From CAG-492 sp045643465 (GTDB lineage Bacteria > Bacillota > Clostridia > TANB77 > CAG-508): a stretch of 64,000 nt of DNA. Position numbers and translations under genes: made by a program. This document shows positions 17,376-26,567 of this stretch, in pieces; the stretch's first letter is position 1, and each line of letters begins with the position of its first letter. The DNA lies in contig JAZUKV010000002.1 in the NCBI GenBank assembly GCA_045643465.1, positions 1-64,000 on the forward strand, read 5' to 3'. A model generated the notes under the pieces. It was not told where the DNA came from. It searched no databases and saw nothing but the letters and a program-made list of their open reading frames with translations.

Positions 17376-18763
17376 ATGAACCAAATAGTAAGTGAGTGTA
17401 AAATAGAAAGATTGGGTAGATATGCAATTGTAAAAAAGTAATAGCACTAATATTAGTTGTATTGATGTTATTATTATACATGCCAATTAATATATTTGCA
17501 GAAGAAATTGAAAAAGCTGAAGTAACAGAAGAAGTGGAAGGAAATAATGAAACTGAAGAAACAGCTAAAATTGAAGAAGAAAATAACCTAAGCAAAGATG
17601 CTGATCAAAATGCAGAAAATGAAGTAAAAGATGATCAGACAGAAGATAATAAAGGGGCTAATGCAAAGCTAGCAAAAGCGCCATTATTAACTGCAACACC
17701 AAACGGAGGAAATGGTAGTGAAGGTGACTTTAAGGTAGCATTGCGCTGGGGAGGAACTTCAGACACAACATATAATTGGGACGCAACACAAAGCGAATAT
17801 TATGTGATACGTGCAATAGTAGATGGAACAAAAAAACAAAACTATATATTGGGATCAAGACTAACCGGTGATGATTTTACATACACAGTGTATTATTCAG
17901 GAGGTCAACAAGTTAGAGTAGAATCTAGTTTTTTTGATAGTATAACATTTAACGGAAAAAGCACATATACACAAAATGAAATAGGTAATTATATGGCGAA
18001 TGTAGAATTAACATATAAAGGTAAAACATATGAGAATGAAGTTACTACTAAATGGATACTTCCAGAAGATTATTTTAATTATAGAGTTTTAAGTAATATG
18101 GATAAAACAATTGTGATAACAGGAGTAAGTTCTAATTATATTTCACCAGAAGTTTTATATATTCCAAGTGAATATAAAGGATATAAGGTTATAGGGATTA
18201 GAAGTCCTACTAATGTAGGTATAACTAATATAGCAAATGTAAAAATTATCGAATTAGAAGATGGAATAGAGGAAATAGGCAATTATGCATTGAGAGAAAA
18301 TAAGAATTTAATAGGTATAAGTTTGCCAGATACATTAACAAGTATAGGAGAGATGGCCTTTTATAACTGTAGTGGATTAACAGGAAATCTGGTAATCCCA
18401 GAAGGGGTAACAAGTATAGGAAATTCTGCATTTAATGGATGTAGTGGATTAACAGGAGAATTGGTAATACCAAAAGGGGTAACAAGTATAAGTGATGGTA
18501 CATTTTGGGGTTGCAAATTTACAAGTGTAAAAATTCCAGAAGGAGTAACAAGCATAGAATCTAGTGCATTTAATAGATGTAGTTTATTGAAAAGTATAGA
18601 TTTACCAGATACAGTAACAAGCATAGGAATGTCGGCATTTTATGGCTGTAACATTTTAAAAACAATAAATTATCACGGTACACCAGAACAGTTTGCTGCA
18701 ATTTCAGTAGAATCTAGCAACGAATATTTTACCCGTGCAACAGTAAATTATATAACAGATTAA
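17376..18763 (+). CDS. Short BspA/LRR paralogue of the second giant gene, signal peptide split by a frameshift
   Basis: ATG 17376 has CGGAGGG upstream, as in the paralogue at 8892, but that frame stops at TAA 17439 after 21 codons. Moving back one base at 17438 gives VIALILVVLMLLLYMPINIFA, which aligns without a gap to the paralogue's signal peptide. The complete product would have about 462 residues. An internal frame from TTG 17462 or ATG 17465 has no ribosome site and half a signal peptide. The protein has an acidic linker, then joins at DATQSE/YYVI directly to the Ig-like segment and about five LRR_5 repeats, ending HGTPEQFAAI...VNYITD. No anchor is present. It could be a pseudogene, a phase-off allele or a gene using -1 slippage. 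Confidence 0.75.
17432..17438 (+). promoter_or_regulatory. A-AAA-AAG heptamer in frameshift phase
   Basis: The zero-frame codons are GTA AAA AAG TAA, so the heptamer A AAA AAG is in the X-XXY-YYZ phase used for -1 slippage in bacterial dnaX. A -1 slip continues as GTA ATA GCA and restores the paralogue's frame. A seventh A would also restore it. I do not see a clear stimulatory hairpin or Shine-Dalgarno, so function is unproven. Confidence 0.4.
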
Positions 18764-18780
18764 AAATATAAATTAATGCT

Positions 18781-18811
18781 AAAAACACCAGTTAATTAAC
18801 TGGTGTTTTTT
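18781..18811 (+). terminator. Intrinsic terminator after the LRR paralogue
   Basis: A perfect palindrome, AACACCAGTTAA/TTAACTGGTGTT, is followed by six or more T. It separates the surface-protein block from topA. Confidence 0.9.
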
Positions 18812-18884
18812 GACGATAAAATTTAAAATCTAACAAATAATTTGAAAAAAGATATATCAATAATTAAAAATTTAAACAATGCTA

Positions 18885-18913
18885 TTGAAAATTTTTATAA
18901 ACTAGTCTAGAAT
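18885..18913 (+). promoter_or_regulatory. Probable sigma-A promoter of topA
   Basis: TTGAAA (18885-18890), a 17-nt spacer, then TAGAAT (18908-18913), 31 nt before the topA start. Confidence 0.5.
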
Positions 18914-18944
18914 AAATTGGTAATAAACAAAAAAGGAGAAAAAT

Positions 18945-21041
18945 ATGGCAAATAAATTGATAATTGTGGAGTCACCTGCAAAGGCTAGCACAATCACAAA
19001 GTTTATAGGTGGAAGCGTTAAAGTAATGGCTTCAATGGGGCATATAAGAGATTTACCAAAGTCAAAATTGGCGGTAGATATTGAAAATAATTTTGAGCCA
19101 GAATATATAAATATAAGAGGAAAAGCAGCATTAATAAAAAGCTTAAAAAAAGAAGCAAATTCAGCCAAAACTGTATACCTTGCAACTGACCCTGACCGTG
19201 AAGGAGAAGCAATAGCTTGGCATTTAGCATATATTTTAAATATTTCACCAGAAAGTTTATGTAGGGTAACTTTTAACGAAATAACAAAAAATGCAGTACA
19301 AGAGTCAATAAAACACCCAAGGGCAATTGATAAAAATTTATTTGATGCACAACAAGCTAGAAGAGTAATGGATAGAATTGTTGGATACAAAATGAGTCCT
19401 CTTCTATGGAAAAAAGTAAAAAGAGGGCTATCTGCGGGAAGAGTTCAATCTGTAGTAGTTAAATTAATAGCTGATAGAGAAGAAGAAATCGAAAATTTTG
19501 TTCCAGAAGAGTATTGGAATATTTATGCTAATTTATTAGCAGATGGCGCTAAGAAAAGCTTTGAAGCAAAGTTTTTTGGTAAAAATGATAAAAAAATGGA
19601 GCTAAACAGCAAAGCTCAGGTGGATGAGATATTAGAAAATATAAAAAATGCAGATTTTATAATTACAGATATAAAAAAGGGTGAGAAGAAGAGAAATCCT
19701 GCACCACCATTTACAACTAGTACTATGGGTCAAGAGTCTTCAAGAAAATTGGGATTTACATTGAAAAAAACAATGTCTGTAGCGCAAGGACTATATGAAG
19801 GTGTTAAAGTTCCAGAAAAAGGTGTAGTAGGTTTGATTACTTACATGAGAACCGATTCTACAAGAATTTCTGAAGAAGCTAGAGCTGCATCAAAGATATA
19901 TATTGAAAACACATATGGAACTGCCTATTATGAAAATAGATATTATAAAACAAAAGATGGTGCACAAGATGCGCATGAAGCTATTAGACCAACATATATT
20001 GATTTAACACCAGAAAAAGTAAAAGATTCATTAACACCAGATCAATATAAGTTATACAATTTAATATATAATAGATTTATAGCAAGCCAAATGTCTGCGG
20101 CACAATATGATACTATAGCAGTAGGAATAAAGGCAAATGACTATAATTTTAAAGCTAATGGTCAAAGTATTAAATTTAAAGGTTTCATGAAGTTATATGT
20201 TGAAACTAAAGATGAGGAAAATAGTGAAGATGACGAATTGATATTACCAAATTTAGAAGTAAATCAAAAATTAAAAAATGAAAAGATTGAAACTAAACAA
20301 AGCTTTACAGAGCCTCCTGCAAGATATACTGAAGCAAGTATAATCAAGGTTTTGGAAGAAAATGGAATTGGTAGACCAAGTACATATGCGCCTACAATTT
20401 CAACAATATTAGATAGAAGATATGTAGAAAAACAACAAAAACAATTAGTTCCGACAGAGCTTGGAAAAATAGTTAATAAATTGTTAGTTGAAAATTTTGG
20501 TGATATTGTAAATGAAGAATTTACAGCTAAAGTTGAAGAGCAATTTGATGCTATAGCAGAAGGAAAAGCAGATTGGAAAAATACAATAGAAGAATTCTAT
20601 GAGCCTTTTGAAAAAGAGCTTGAGAAAGTAGAAAAAGAGCTTGAACATGTTACTTTAGTTGATGAAGTTTCAGATGTTCCATGTGACAAGTGTGGAAGAA
20701 TGATGGTATATAAATATGGAAGATATGGAAAATTTTTGGCTTGTCCTGGATTTCCAGAGTGCAAAAATGCAAAACCTATTATTGAAACTATTGATGTTCC
20801 TTGCCCAGTTTGTGGAGGAGTTGTTCAAGTAAAAAAATCAAAAAGAGGAAGAAAATTTTTTGTATGCGAAAATAATCCTAATACATGTGAATATATTTCT
20901 TGGAATAAACCTCAAATAGGGGAAAAATGGGAACCACAAGCTGATATTGTAAATGAGAAGAAAACTAAGACTACAAGAAAATCAAAATCTACTAAAACTA
21001 AGAAAAAAAGTACAACAAAGAAATCTTCAACAAAAAAATAA
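18945..21041 (+). CDS. topA: DNA topoisomerase I
   Basis: This is a type IA topoisomerase of 698 residues that relaxes negative supercoils by cutting one strand. ATG 18945 follows AAAGGAG. The TOPRIM fold starts at IIVESPAKASTI and includes the TDPDREGEAIAWH acidic motif. The catalytic tyrosine is Y300 in GLITYMRTDSTRIS. QDAHEAIRPT and GIGRPSTYAPT are further family motifs. The C-terminus has two Cys4 zinc ribbons (CDKCGRMM...CPGFPECK and CPVCGG...CENNPNTC) and a basic Lys/Ser/Thr tail. The length is usual for Bacillota. Hairpins before and after suggest it is transcribed alone. Confidence 0.98.
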   Translation: MANKLIIVESPAKASTITKFIGGSVKVMASMGHIRDLPKSKLAVDIENNFEPEYINIRGKAALIKSLKKEANSAKTVYLATDPDREGEAIAWHLAYILNISPESLCRVTFNEITKNAVQESIKHPRAIDKNLFDAQQARRVMDRIVGYKMSPLLWKKVKRGLSAGRVQSVVVKLIADREEEIENFVPEEYWNIYANLLADGAKKSFEAKFFGKNDKKMELNSKAQVDEILENIKNADFIITDIKKGEKKRNPAPPFTTSTMGQESSRKLGFTLKKTMSVAQGLYEGVKVPEKGVVGLITYMRTDSTRISEEARAASKIYIENTYGTAYYENRYYKTKDGAQDAHEAIRPTYIDLTPEKVKDSLTPDQYKLYNLIYNRFIASQMSAAQYDTIAVGIKANDYNFKANGQSIKFKGFMKLYVETKDEENSEDDELILPNLEVNQKLKNEKIETKQSFTEPPARYTEASIIKVLEENGIGRPSTYAPTISTILDRRYVEKQQKQLVPTELGKIVNKLLVENFGDIVNEEFTAKVEEQFDAIAEGKADWKNTIEEFYEPFEKELEKVEKELEHVTLVDEVSDVPCDKCGRMMVYKYGRYGKFLACPGFPECKNAKPIIETIDVPCPVCGGVVQVKKSKRGRKFFVCENNPNTCEYISWNKPQIGEKWEPQADIVNEKKTKTTRKSKSTKTKKKSTTKKSSTKK

Positions 21042-21052
21042 TAATAAAGGGA

Positions 21053-21087
21053 GACTAAAATTATGTGTAAAGTTTTAGTCTTTTTTT
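21053..21087 (+). terminator. Intrinsic terminator after topA
   Basis: GACTAAAA (21053-21060) pairs with TTTTAGTC (21073-21080), followed by seven T. Confidence 0.88.
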
Positions 21088-21139
21088 GGCATTAATAAAA
21101 TATAATATAAGTACAATGAAGTATATTTAGGAGGAATTT

Positions 21140-21694
21140 GTGGGTTTAGTTGAAATATTTTCTATAGGAATAGGATTAGCAATGGATGCTTTTGCTGTAT
21201 CAGTATGTAAGGGATTATCAATGAGTAAAATAGATTGGAAAAAGGCGATGATAATAGCTCTTTACTTTGGAATATTTCAAGCAATAATGCCAGCTATTGG
21301 ATATAGTCTAGGTGCAACTTTTAAAAATGTAGTTTCAAGTGTAGACCATTGGATGGCATTTGGTCTGTTGACGGTTATAGGCGGAAATATGATTAAAGAA
21401 TCATTTGATAAAGAAAGCGATAAGGCAAATGATAGTGTAGATTTTAAGACTATGATAGTTCTAGCAGTTGCTACAAGCATTGATGCATTAGCGGTTGGGG
21501 TAACATTTGCATTTACAGAAACAAATATATTATTATCCATAATAAGTATAGGAATAATTACATTTATATTATCTATAATAGGTGTAAAAGTTGGTAATAA
21601 ATTCGGAGACAAATTTCAAAATAAGGCAGAGGTTGTGGGTGGAATTATATTAATAGCAATAGGAATAAAAATTTTAATAGAAGGCTTACTTTAA
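21140..21694 (+). CDS. mntP: Manganese efflux pump MntP
   Basis: This is a six-helix membrane exporter that removes excess Mn(II), family MntP/YebN (DUF204). The GTG start at 21140 has AGGAGG 5 nt upstream. The 184 residues match the usual family size. The two family repeats each carry an acidic helix motif: GIGLAMDAFAVSVCKGL near the start and VATSIDALAVGVTFAF near residue 115. These Asp-containing helices are the expected metal path. I see no yybP-ykoY riboswitch in the short leader after the topA terminator. The gene stands alone, followed by its own terminator. Confidence 0.93.
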   Translation: MGLVEIFSIGIGLAMDAFAVSVCKGLSMSKIDWKKAMIIALYFGIFQAIMPAIGYSLGATFKNVVSSVDHWMAFGLLTVIGGNMIKESFDKESDKANDSVDFKTMIVLAVATSIDALAVGVTFAFTETNILLSIISIGIITFILSIIGVKVGNKFGDKFQNKAEVVGGIILIAIGIKILIEGLL

Positions 21695-21703
21695 TTTTAG
21701 TGT

Positions 21704-21735
21704 AGGGTTAAATTTAAAAACCCTGCTCTTTTTTT
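21704..21735 (+). terminator. Intrinsic terminator after mntP
   Basis: AGGGTT(T/A)AA (from 21704) pairs with TTTAAAAACCCT (ending 21724); GCTC and a run of T follow. The stem is short and AT-rich. Confidence 0.65.
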
Positions 21736-21744
21736 GGGTTTTGA

Positions 21745-21773
21745 TTGACCAAATTCATAGAATTTGATACTAT
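21745..21773 (+). promoter_or_regulatory. Possible promoter of priA
   Basis: TTGACC (21745-21750), a 17-nt spacer and TACTAT (21768-21773), directly upstream of the priA ribosome site. Confidence 0.4.
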
Positions 21774-21797
21774 ATGTACAGCAAAAAGGAGATAGAA

Positions 21798-24047
21798 ATG
21801 ATTGCAGAAATTATAATGAATAGTAATGTTAGGAATTTAGATAGAACATTTGATTATAATATTCCATACGAAATGGAAGAAAAAGTAAAAATCGGAAGTA
21901 GAGTTCTTGTAAAATTCGGAAATATTAAAGAGCTAAAAGAAGGATTTGTTATTAATATAAAAGAGAAATCACCATTTGAAGTAAAAGATATTTCTAAAAT
22001 TGAGGAAAGAGATTTTATAGATGAGCCTAAAATAAATTTAGCACAATGGATGGCAAAACGTTATTTTTGCAATGTTTCAGATTGTATAAAATTAATGCTA
22101 CCTCCAGGGACAGGAACAAATAATTTAGAAAATAGAGCAAAAGAAAAATTAGTAAGATTTGTTAAATGTTTGAAAACAATTGAAGAGCTAGAAGTAGATA
22201 TAGAAACAAAAAAATTGAAGTCTGAAAAACAAATAAGAGCATTGAAATTTTTGATAAAAAATAATGAAATACCTTCAAAATATTTAGAAGATATTGTAGA
22301 TGTTACAAATTCTATTTTAAAAACCCTAGAAAAGAATGGATATATAGAGCTTTTTGAGCAACCAATAGAGCGAAATCCATTTATGCATAAGGTTATAGCT
22401 AATAATGAAAAATTGGTATTAACAGATGAGCAGCAAATTGCTTATGAAGCTGTAGAAGAATCAATAGATGATTTAATGAATTCAGAATTTTTATTATATG
22501 GAGTTACTGGATCTGGAAAAACGGAAGTATATTTACAATTAATAGAAAAGGTATTAAATGAGGGAAAAACAAGTATAATGCTTGTACCTGAAATTTCTTT
22601 AACTCCTCAAACTGTAGATAGATTTATTGCAAGATTTGGGCAAGAGCAAATTGCAATATTGCATAGCAAATTATCTGTAGGGGAAAGATATGACCAGTGG
22701 TATAAAATTAAAAACGGAAATGCCAAAATAGTAATAGGTGCACGTTCAGCAATTTTTGCACCAATAGAAGATTTAGGATTAATAATAATAGATGAAGAGC
22801 ATGATGGTTCGTATAAGTCAGAAATGACTCCAAGATATAATGCAAAAGATGTTGCAAGATATTTAGCAAAAGAATATAGTGTACCAATTGTGTATGGAAG
22901 TGCAACACCAGATATGGATACATTTTATAGGGCTTCAATAGGAGAAGTTGAATTATTAGAATTAACCAAAAGAGCAAATCAAGCAAGTTTACCAGAAATT
23001 AATATTGTAGACATGAGAAGGGAGCTTGCAAATTTAAATAAAAGTCCAATTAGTATGAAATTATGTGAAGCAATAAAGAAAAATTTACAAAATAAAAAAC
23101 AAACAATATTATTTTTAAATAGAAGAGGATATTCAACGTTTATATTGTGCAAAGATTGTGGATATGTTGCAAAATGCAAGAGCTGTAATATTGCATTAAC
23201 ATATCATAGCAAAGAAAACAAGCTAAAGTGCCATTATTGTGGATATGAAACATTGCCATTAGAATATTGTCCAGAATGTAAAAGTAAAAATATAAAATAT
23301 TCAGGAAGTGGAACTCAAAAACTGGAAGAAGAGATAAATAAAATTTTTCCAGAAGCTAAAACTATAAGAATGGATGTAGATACAGTAGGCAAAAAAAATT
23401 CGCATGAAGATATATTAAATAAATTTAAAAATGAGAATATTGATATTTTAATAGGAACACAAATGGTTGTAAAAGGGCACCATTTTCCAAATGTAACACT
23501 AGTAGGAGTAGTTTTTGCAGATGGCAGTCTAAATATAGATGATTACAGAGCAAATGAGAGAACATTCCAAATATTAACACAAGTAGCAGGAAGAGCAGGT
23601 AGAGAAAAAGAGAATAAGGGAAATGTTATAATCCAAACATACAATCCAGATAGTTTAAGTATAGAGTATTCAAAAAAACAAAATTATAGATTATTTTATG
23701 AAACAGAGATAATGATAAGGAAACAATTGAAATATCCGCCTTTTTGTGATATAATACAAATCGGTTTTAGTTCAGAAAACGAAAAAAGTGTAATTGAATC
23801 AGCTAAATATGCATATATGAGTTTAAAAGAAAAAATAATATCAGAAAAGCTGAAAATAATATTATATAAACCAGTCCCAGCGCCAATAGACAAAATAAAA
23901 AATAAGATACGCTGGAGAATAATAATAAAATGTAAGCTAGATGACGAAATAATAAAAGCACTAAATAAAACCTTAAAAGAAATAGAAAATAAAAATATAA
24001 AAGACCTAAAAATTGTAATAGATGTAAATCCAACTAACATGATGTAG
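21798..24047 (+). CDS. priA: Primosomal replication restart helicase PriA
   Basis: This 3'-to-5' DNA helicase reloads the replisome at stalled forks. I chose ATG 21798 (749 residues) because AAAGGAG lies about 7 nt upstream; the in-frame ATG at 21774 has no ribosome site. The N-terminal 3'-DNA-binding domain starts at IAEIIMNSNVRNLDRTFDY. The Walker A motif is GVTGSGKTE (residues 235-243) and the Walker B motif is DEEH (332-335). A Cys-rich zinc-binding insert begins near residue 451 (CKDCGYVAKCKSC...CHYCGYE...CPECKSK). GRAGREKENKGNV is helicase motif VI. The gene heads a likely run priA-def-fmt, a common order in Bacillota. Confidence 0.97.
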   Translation: MIAEIIMNSNVRNLDRTFDYNIPYEMEEKVKIGSRVLVKFGNIKELKEGFVINIKEKSPFEVKDISKIEERDFIDEPKINLAQWMAKRYFCNVSDCIKLMLPPGTGTNNLENRAKEKLVRFVKCLKTIEELEVDIETKKLKSEKQIRALKFLIKNNEIPSKYLEDIVDVTNSILKTLEKNGYIELFEQPIERNPFMHKVIANNEKLVLTDEQQIAYEAVEESIDDLMNSEFLLYGVTGSGKTEVYLQLIEKVLNEGKTSIMLVPEISLTPQTVDRFIARFGQEQIAILHSKLSVGERYDQWYKIKNGNAKIVIGARSAIFAPIEDLGLIIIDEEHDGSYKSEMTPRYNAKDVARYLAKEYSVPIVYGSATPDMDTFYRASIGEVELLELTKRANQASLPEINIVDMRRELANLNKSPISMKLCEAIKKNLQNKKQTILFLNRRGYSTFILCKDCGYVAKCKSCNIALTYHSKENKLKCHYCGYETLPLEYCPECKSKNIKYSGSGTQKLEEEINKIFPEAKTIRMDVDTVGKKNSHEDILNKFKNENIDILIGTQMVVKGHHFPNVTLVGVVFADGSLNIDDYRANERTFQILTQVAGRAGREKENKGNVIIQTYNPDSLSIEYSKKQNYRLFYETEIMIRKQLKYPPFCDIIQIGFSSENEKSVIESAKYAYMSLKEKIISEKLKIILYKPVPAPIDKIKNKIRWRIIIKCKLDDEIIKALNKTLKEIENKNIKDLKIVIDVNPTNMM

Positions 24048-24048
24048 T

Positions 24049-24127
24049 GGAAAGCAGAAGCAAAGGAGAGAAAAAAAGGAAAAGAAAAAGAAAAAAAGAA
24101 AAAGAAAAAAAGAAAAAAGAGGGAATT
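24049..24127 (+). repeat. Purine-only AAAAAG-rich tract
   Basis: About 75 bases downstream of priA are almost entirely A and G on this strand, with repeated AAAAAG/AAAAAAAG units and two isolated C. It sits between priA and def and codes for nothing convincing. Confidence 0.85.
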
Positions 24128-24169
24128 GGGGACGGTTCTAAATTCCACTTTTTGAGAATTGGTGACACA
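24124..24169 (+). repeat. Possible REP-type element with GGGGACGG core
   Basis: The segment has an AATTGGGGACGG head, the word TTCTAAATTCCACTTT in the middle and GAATTGGTGACAC at the end. I recall similar GGGGACGG...GGTGACAC elements scattered between genes in clostridia and associated with REP-type (RAYT, Y1) transposases. That recollection is not checked. A related TTGGGGACGG core occurs at 30215-30224. Confidence 0.45.
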
Positions 24170-24192
24170 TATATGAAAGGGGTTATTAAAAT

Positions 24193-24660
24193 ATGGCAAT
24201 AAGAAATGTAAGATTAGAAAATGATGAAGTATTAAGAAAAAAATCAAGAGCTGTAGAAAATATTGATGATAAATTAAGAGAGCTTATTGATGACATGATT
24301 GAAACAATGCACCAAAAAGATGGTGTAGGTCTTGCTGCACCACAGGTAGGCGTACTAAAGAGAGTTGTTGTAATTGATTTATATGATGATAAGGGTCCTT
24401 ATGTTTTAATAAACCCAGAGATTATAAAAGAAAAAGGGGAGCAAGAAGTTGATGAAGGTTGCCTAAGTTTTCCTAATAAATTTGCAAAAGTTATAAGACC
24501 AGCTGAAGTTACTGTTAAAGCTTTAGATAGAGATGGAAAAGAGTATAAATTAAAAGGTAAAGGTCTATTAGCACAGGCTATATCTCATGAGTTAGACCAC
24601 TTAGAAGGTATATTGTTTGTTGATAAAATAATACCAGGTACAATGGAAATTGTTAAATAA
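24193..24660 (+). CDS. def: Peptide deformylase
   Basis: This enzyme removes the formyl group from the initiator methionine of new proteins, using a metal ion (usually Fe2+). The 155 residues contain the three signature motifs: GVGLAAPQVG (motif 1), EGCLSFP with the metal-binding Cys (motif 2) and HELDHLEG with the two His ligands and the catalytic Glu (motif 3). The start ATG 24193 follows GAAAGGGG with a long spacer. It is immediately upstream of fmt, which adds the formyl group that this enzyme removes; the pair is typically co-transcribed. Confidence 0.98.
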   Translation: MAIRNVRLENDEVLRKKSRAVENIDDKLRELIDDMIETMHQKDGVGLAAPQVGVLKRVVVIDLYDDKGPYVLINPEIIKEKGEQEVDEGCLSFPNKFAKVIRPAEVTVKALDRDGKEYKLKGKGLLAQAISHELDHLEGILFVDKIIPGTMEIVK

Positions 24661-24673
24661 AGGAGAGATGGAT

Positions 24674-25657
24674 TTGAAGATTTTATTTATGGGAACACCT
24701 GATTTCGCAGAGGAATCGTTAAAATGCATATATGAGGCAGGTCATGAAATATTAGCAGTTGTAACTAATCCAGATAAACCAAAAGGAAGAGGAATGAAAA
24801 TGATTGCTTCTCCTGTTAAAGAATTTGCTTTAGAAAAGAATATAAAAATTTATCAACCTGAAAAAGTAAGAAAAAATGAAGAGCTAATCGATGAAATAAA
24901 AAAATTAGCACCTGATCTTATTTGTGTTGTGGCATATGGAAAAATTTTGCCAAAGGAAATATTGGATATTCCAAAATATGGCTCTATAAATGTTCATGGT
25001 TCACTTCTTCCAAAATATAGAGGGGCTGCACCTATACAATGGGCAGTATTAAATGGAGATAAAGTAACAGGAATTACAACTATGTATATGGATATAGGCA
25101 TGGATGAAGGCGACATGATTCTGAAAGAAGAAGTTGAAATAGGAGATAATGAAACAACAGGTGAACTTTGGAATAGATTATCAAAAATAGGAGGAAAACT
25201 TCTTGTAGAAACTATTGCTAAAATAGAGGATGGAACAGCACCAAGAATAAAGCAAGGTGAGAATTTTTCATTAGCTCCAATGTTAAACAAAGAAATGGCA
25301 AAAATTGATTGGGAAAATAAAACTGCAATTCAAATAAAAAACCTAGTTAGAGGGCTAAATCCAATAATGGGTGCATATTCTTTCTATGAAGGCAAAAAAA
25401 TAAAATTTTGGAAAGTAGAAACTTATACAGATGATGAATTAATTAAATTATTTCCAGAGCTTGAAGAATTCAAAGATAGATTTTTAGATTTACCAGAAGG
25501 AACAATTTTATTTTCAGACAGTAAAACAGGCTTATATATAAAAGCAAAAGAAGGTAATATTAAAGTAATAGAAATTCAAGGTGAAAATGCAAAACGAATG
25601 AGTGCTGAAGATTTTCTAAGAGGAAATTCATTAGCAGCAGGATTGTGTTTTGAATAG
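24674..25657 (+). CDS. fmt: Methionyl-tRNA formyltransferase
   Basis: It transfers a formyl group from 10-formyl-tetrahydrofolate to initiator Met-tRNA. I place the start at TTG 24674 (M-K-I-L-F-M-G-T-P-D-F-A-E), since GGAG at 662-665 is then 8 nt upstream. The ATG at 24668 adds two residues but has only 2 nt spacing. The N-terminal formyltransferase fold includes GTPDFAEES, the catalytic region INVHGSLLPKYRGAAPIQWA and TTMYMDIGMDEGDM. The C-terminal domain follows from about residue 205. The gene begins 13 nt after def and is closed by a terminator. Confidence 0.97.
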   Translation: MKILFMGTPDFAEESLKCIYEAGHEILAVVTNPDKPKGRGMKMIASPVKEFALEKNIKIYQPEKVRKNEELIDEIKKLAPDLICVVAYGKILPKEILDIPKYGSINVHGSLLPKYRGAAPIQWAVLNGDKVTGITTMYMDIGMDEGDMILKEEVEIGDNETTGELWNRLSKIGGKLLVETIAKIEDGTAPRIKQGENFSLAPMLNKEMAKIDWENKTAIQIKNLVRGLNPIMGAYSFYEGKKIKFWKVETYTDDELIKLFPELEEFKDRFLDLPEGTILFSDSKTGLYIKAKEGNIKVIEIQGENAKRMSAEDFLRGNSLAAGLCFE

Positions 25658-25667
25658 TTAATAATAG

Positions 25668-25721
25668 AAGCTAAGTCTTTAAAGTGAAAATATGTATTCA
25701 TTTTATGCACTTGGCTTTTTA
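25668..25721 (+). terminator. Intrinsic terminator after fmt
   Basis: AAGCTAAGT (25668-25676) pairs with ACTTGGCTT (25709-25717) with one G-U pair. An inner GTGAAAAT/ATTTTATGCAC helix is also possible. TTT follows. Confidence 0.75.
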
Positions 25722-25744
25722 TTTATATAAGAAAGTTTGCATGA

Positions 25745-25773
25745 TTGACATGAATAAAGTTATATGATTTAAT
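25745..25773 (+). promoter_or_regulatory. Probable promoter of the HNH gene
   Basis: TTGACA (25745-25750), a 17-nt spacer and TTTAAT (25768-25773). Confidence 0.5.
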
Positions 25774-25846
25774 TTTTAGTATAAATGGTTCTTTGATAAG
25801 AATCATATTTGTAATTCAATATATGATTTATGAAAGGAGGATTTTT

Positions 25847-26554
25847 ATGAAAATATTACTTCCATGCAAAGATTATGATTTTGGAGATGAAGGTTATGAA
25901 ATACGTGATTGGATATTATATATCCATCGGCCAACAGTTTTCAAAAGCGCAATGTATAAAATAACATATATGTGCTATGGAAAAGACGAATGTTATTTCT
26001 GTCATAGGAAGTTAAAACCAAACATGAATAATAGTGAAAGCAAGGATTATTTTAGAAAAATCACCCTAGACCATTTAATTCCACAAGAATTTGGTGGCCT
26101 AACAATTCCCAATAATATGAGACCAGCATGTGAAAATTGCAATAGTTCGAAAGGAAATTATTTTCCAGATGAGTTTGAAATGTTGAGAAAGCTATCTGAG
26201 ATGCGGACAAAAGAAGGCTTGAAGAAAAAGAAAGCCTTTAAAGAAGAAGTTAAAAAGATTCAAGAAAAGCGAAGGGAAGGGACTATAGAATCTATTCCTG
26301 AAGAATGGCTTGATAATACGGATATTTCTAAAGTTATTTCTACAATATGGGTAGGTGAAGGTTTCGGTTCTGAATACAAGAAACAAAGAAGAGCTATGAG
26401 CGAGCATAAGTATAATCCAAAAATTATTATAGTAAGTAAAAATAACTATGTACTTGATGGATTTTACACTTTAATAATTTCAAAAATGGAGAAGCGAAAA
26501 CCATTAATAGCAAAAGCTGAAAACATTATTTATGATGGATTTGAATTAGAATAA
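25847..26554 (+). CDS. HNH endonuclease-domain protein
   Basis: The protein has 235 residues. ATG 25847 follows AAAGGAGG by a good spacer; the longer in-frame ORF start at 25793 lacks a ribosome site. A single HNH nuclease fold is visible. C49-x2-C52 and C95-x2-C98 would hold zinc, D75-H76 (LDHLIPQEFGG) holds the catalytic His, and NNMRPACENCNSSKGN closes the motif. A Lys/Glu-rich helical stretch (about 115-150) and an unassigned C-terminal part follow. It has its own promoter and a terminator-like hairpin, and no methylase, integrase or phage gene is nearby. It could be a solitary defence or homing-type nuclease or a housekeeping nuclease. Its target is unknown. Confidence 0.85.
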   Translation: MKILLPCKDYDFGDEGYEIRDWILYIHRPTVFKSAMYKITYMCYGKDECYFCHRKLKPNMNNSESKDYFRKITLDHLIPQEFGGLTIPNNMRPACENCNSSKGNYFPDEFEMLRKLSEMRTKEGLKKKKAFKEEVKKIQEKRREGTIESIPEEWLDNTDISKVISTIWVGEGFGSEYKKQRRAMSEHKYNPKIIIVSKNNYVLDGFYTLIISKMEKRKPLIAKAENIIYDGFELE

Positions 26555-26567
26555 AAATCTGAATTAG

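Larger units (their letters stand above)
17181..17797 (+). repeat. Duplicated block (copy B) of 8690-9315
   Basis: This is the second copy of the leader and N-terminal coding block. It contains TTTCCCTAAG, the 20-nt box, the ribosome site CGGAGGG, and codons through DATQSE. The copy has a one-base difference in length at 17432-17437 that breaks the signal-peptide frame. After AACACAAAGCGA (17784-17795) the sequence instead matches the 3' part of the second giant gene (from about 15055). Confidence 0.85.

Noticed and set aside
21088..21139. Manganese (yybP-ykoY) riboswitch before mntP
   Set aside because: The leader is only about 50 nt and lacks the paired-loop signature.
25847..26554. Homing endonuclease or group I intron around the HNH gene
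   Set aside because: Flanking genes are intact and there are no intron-like structures or split coding sequences.
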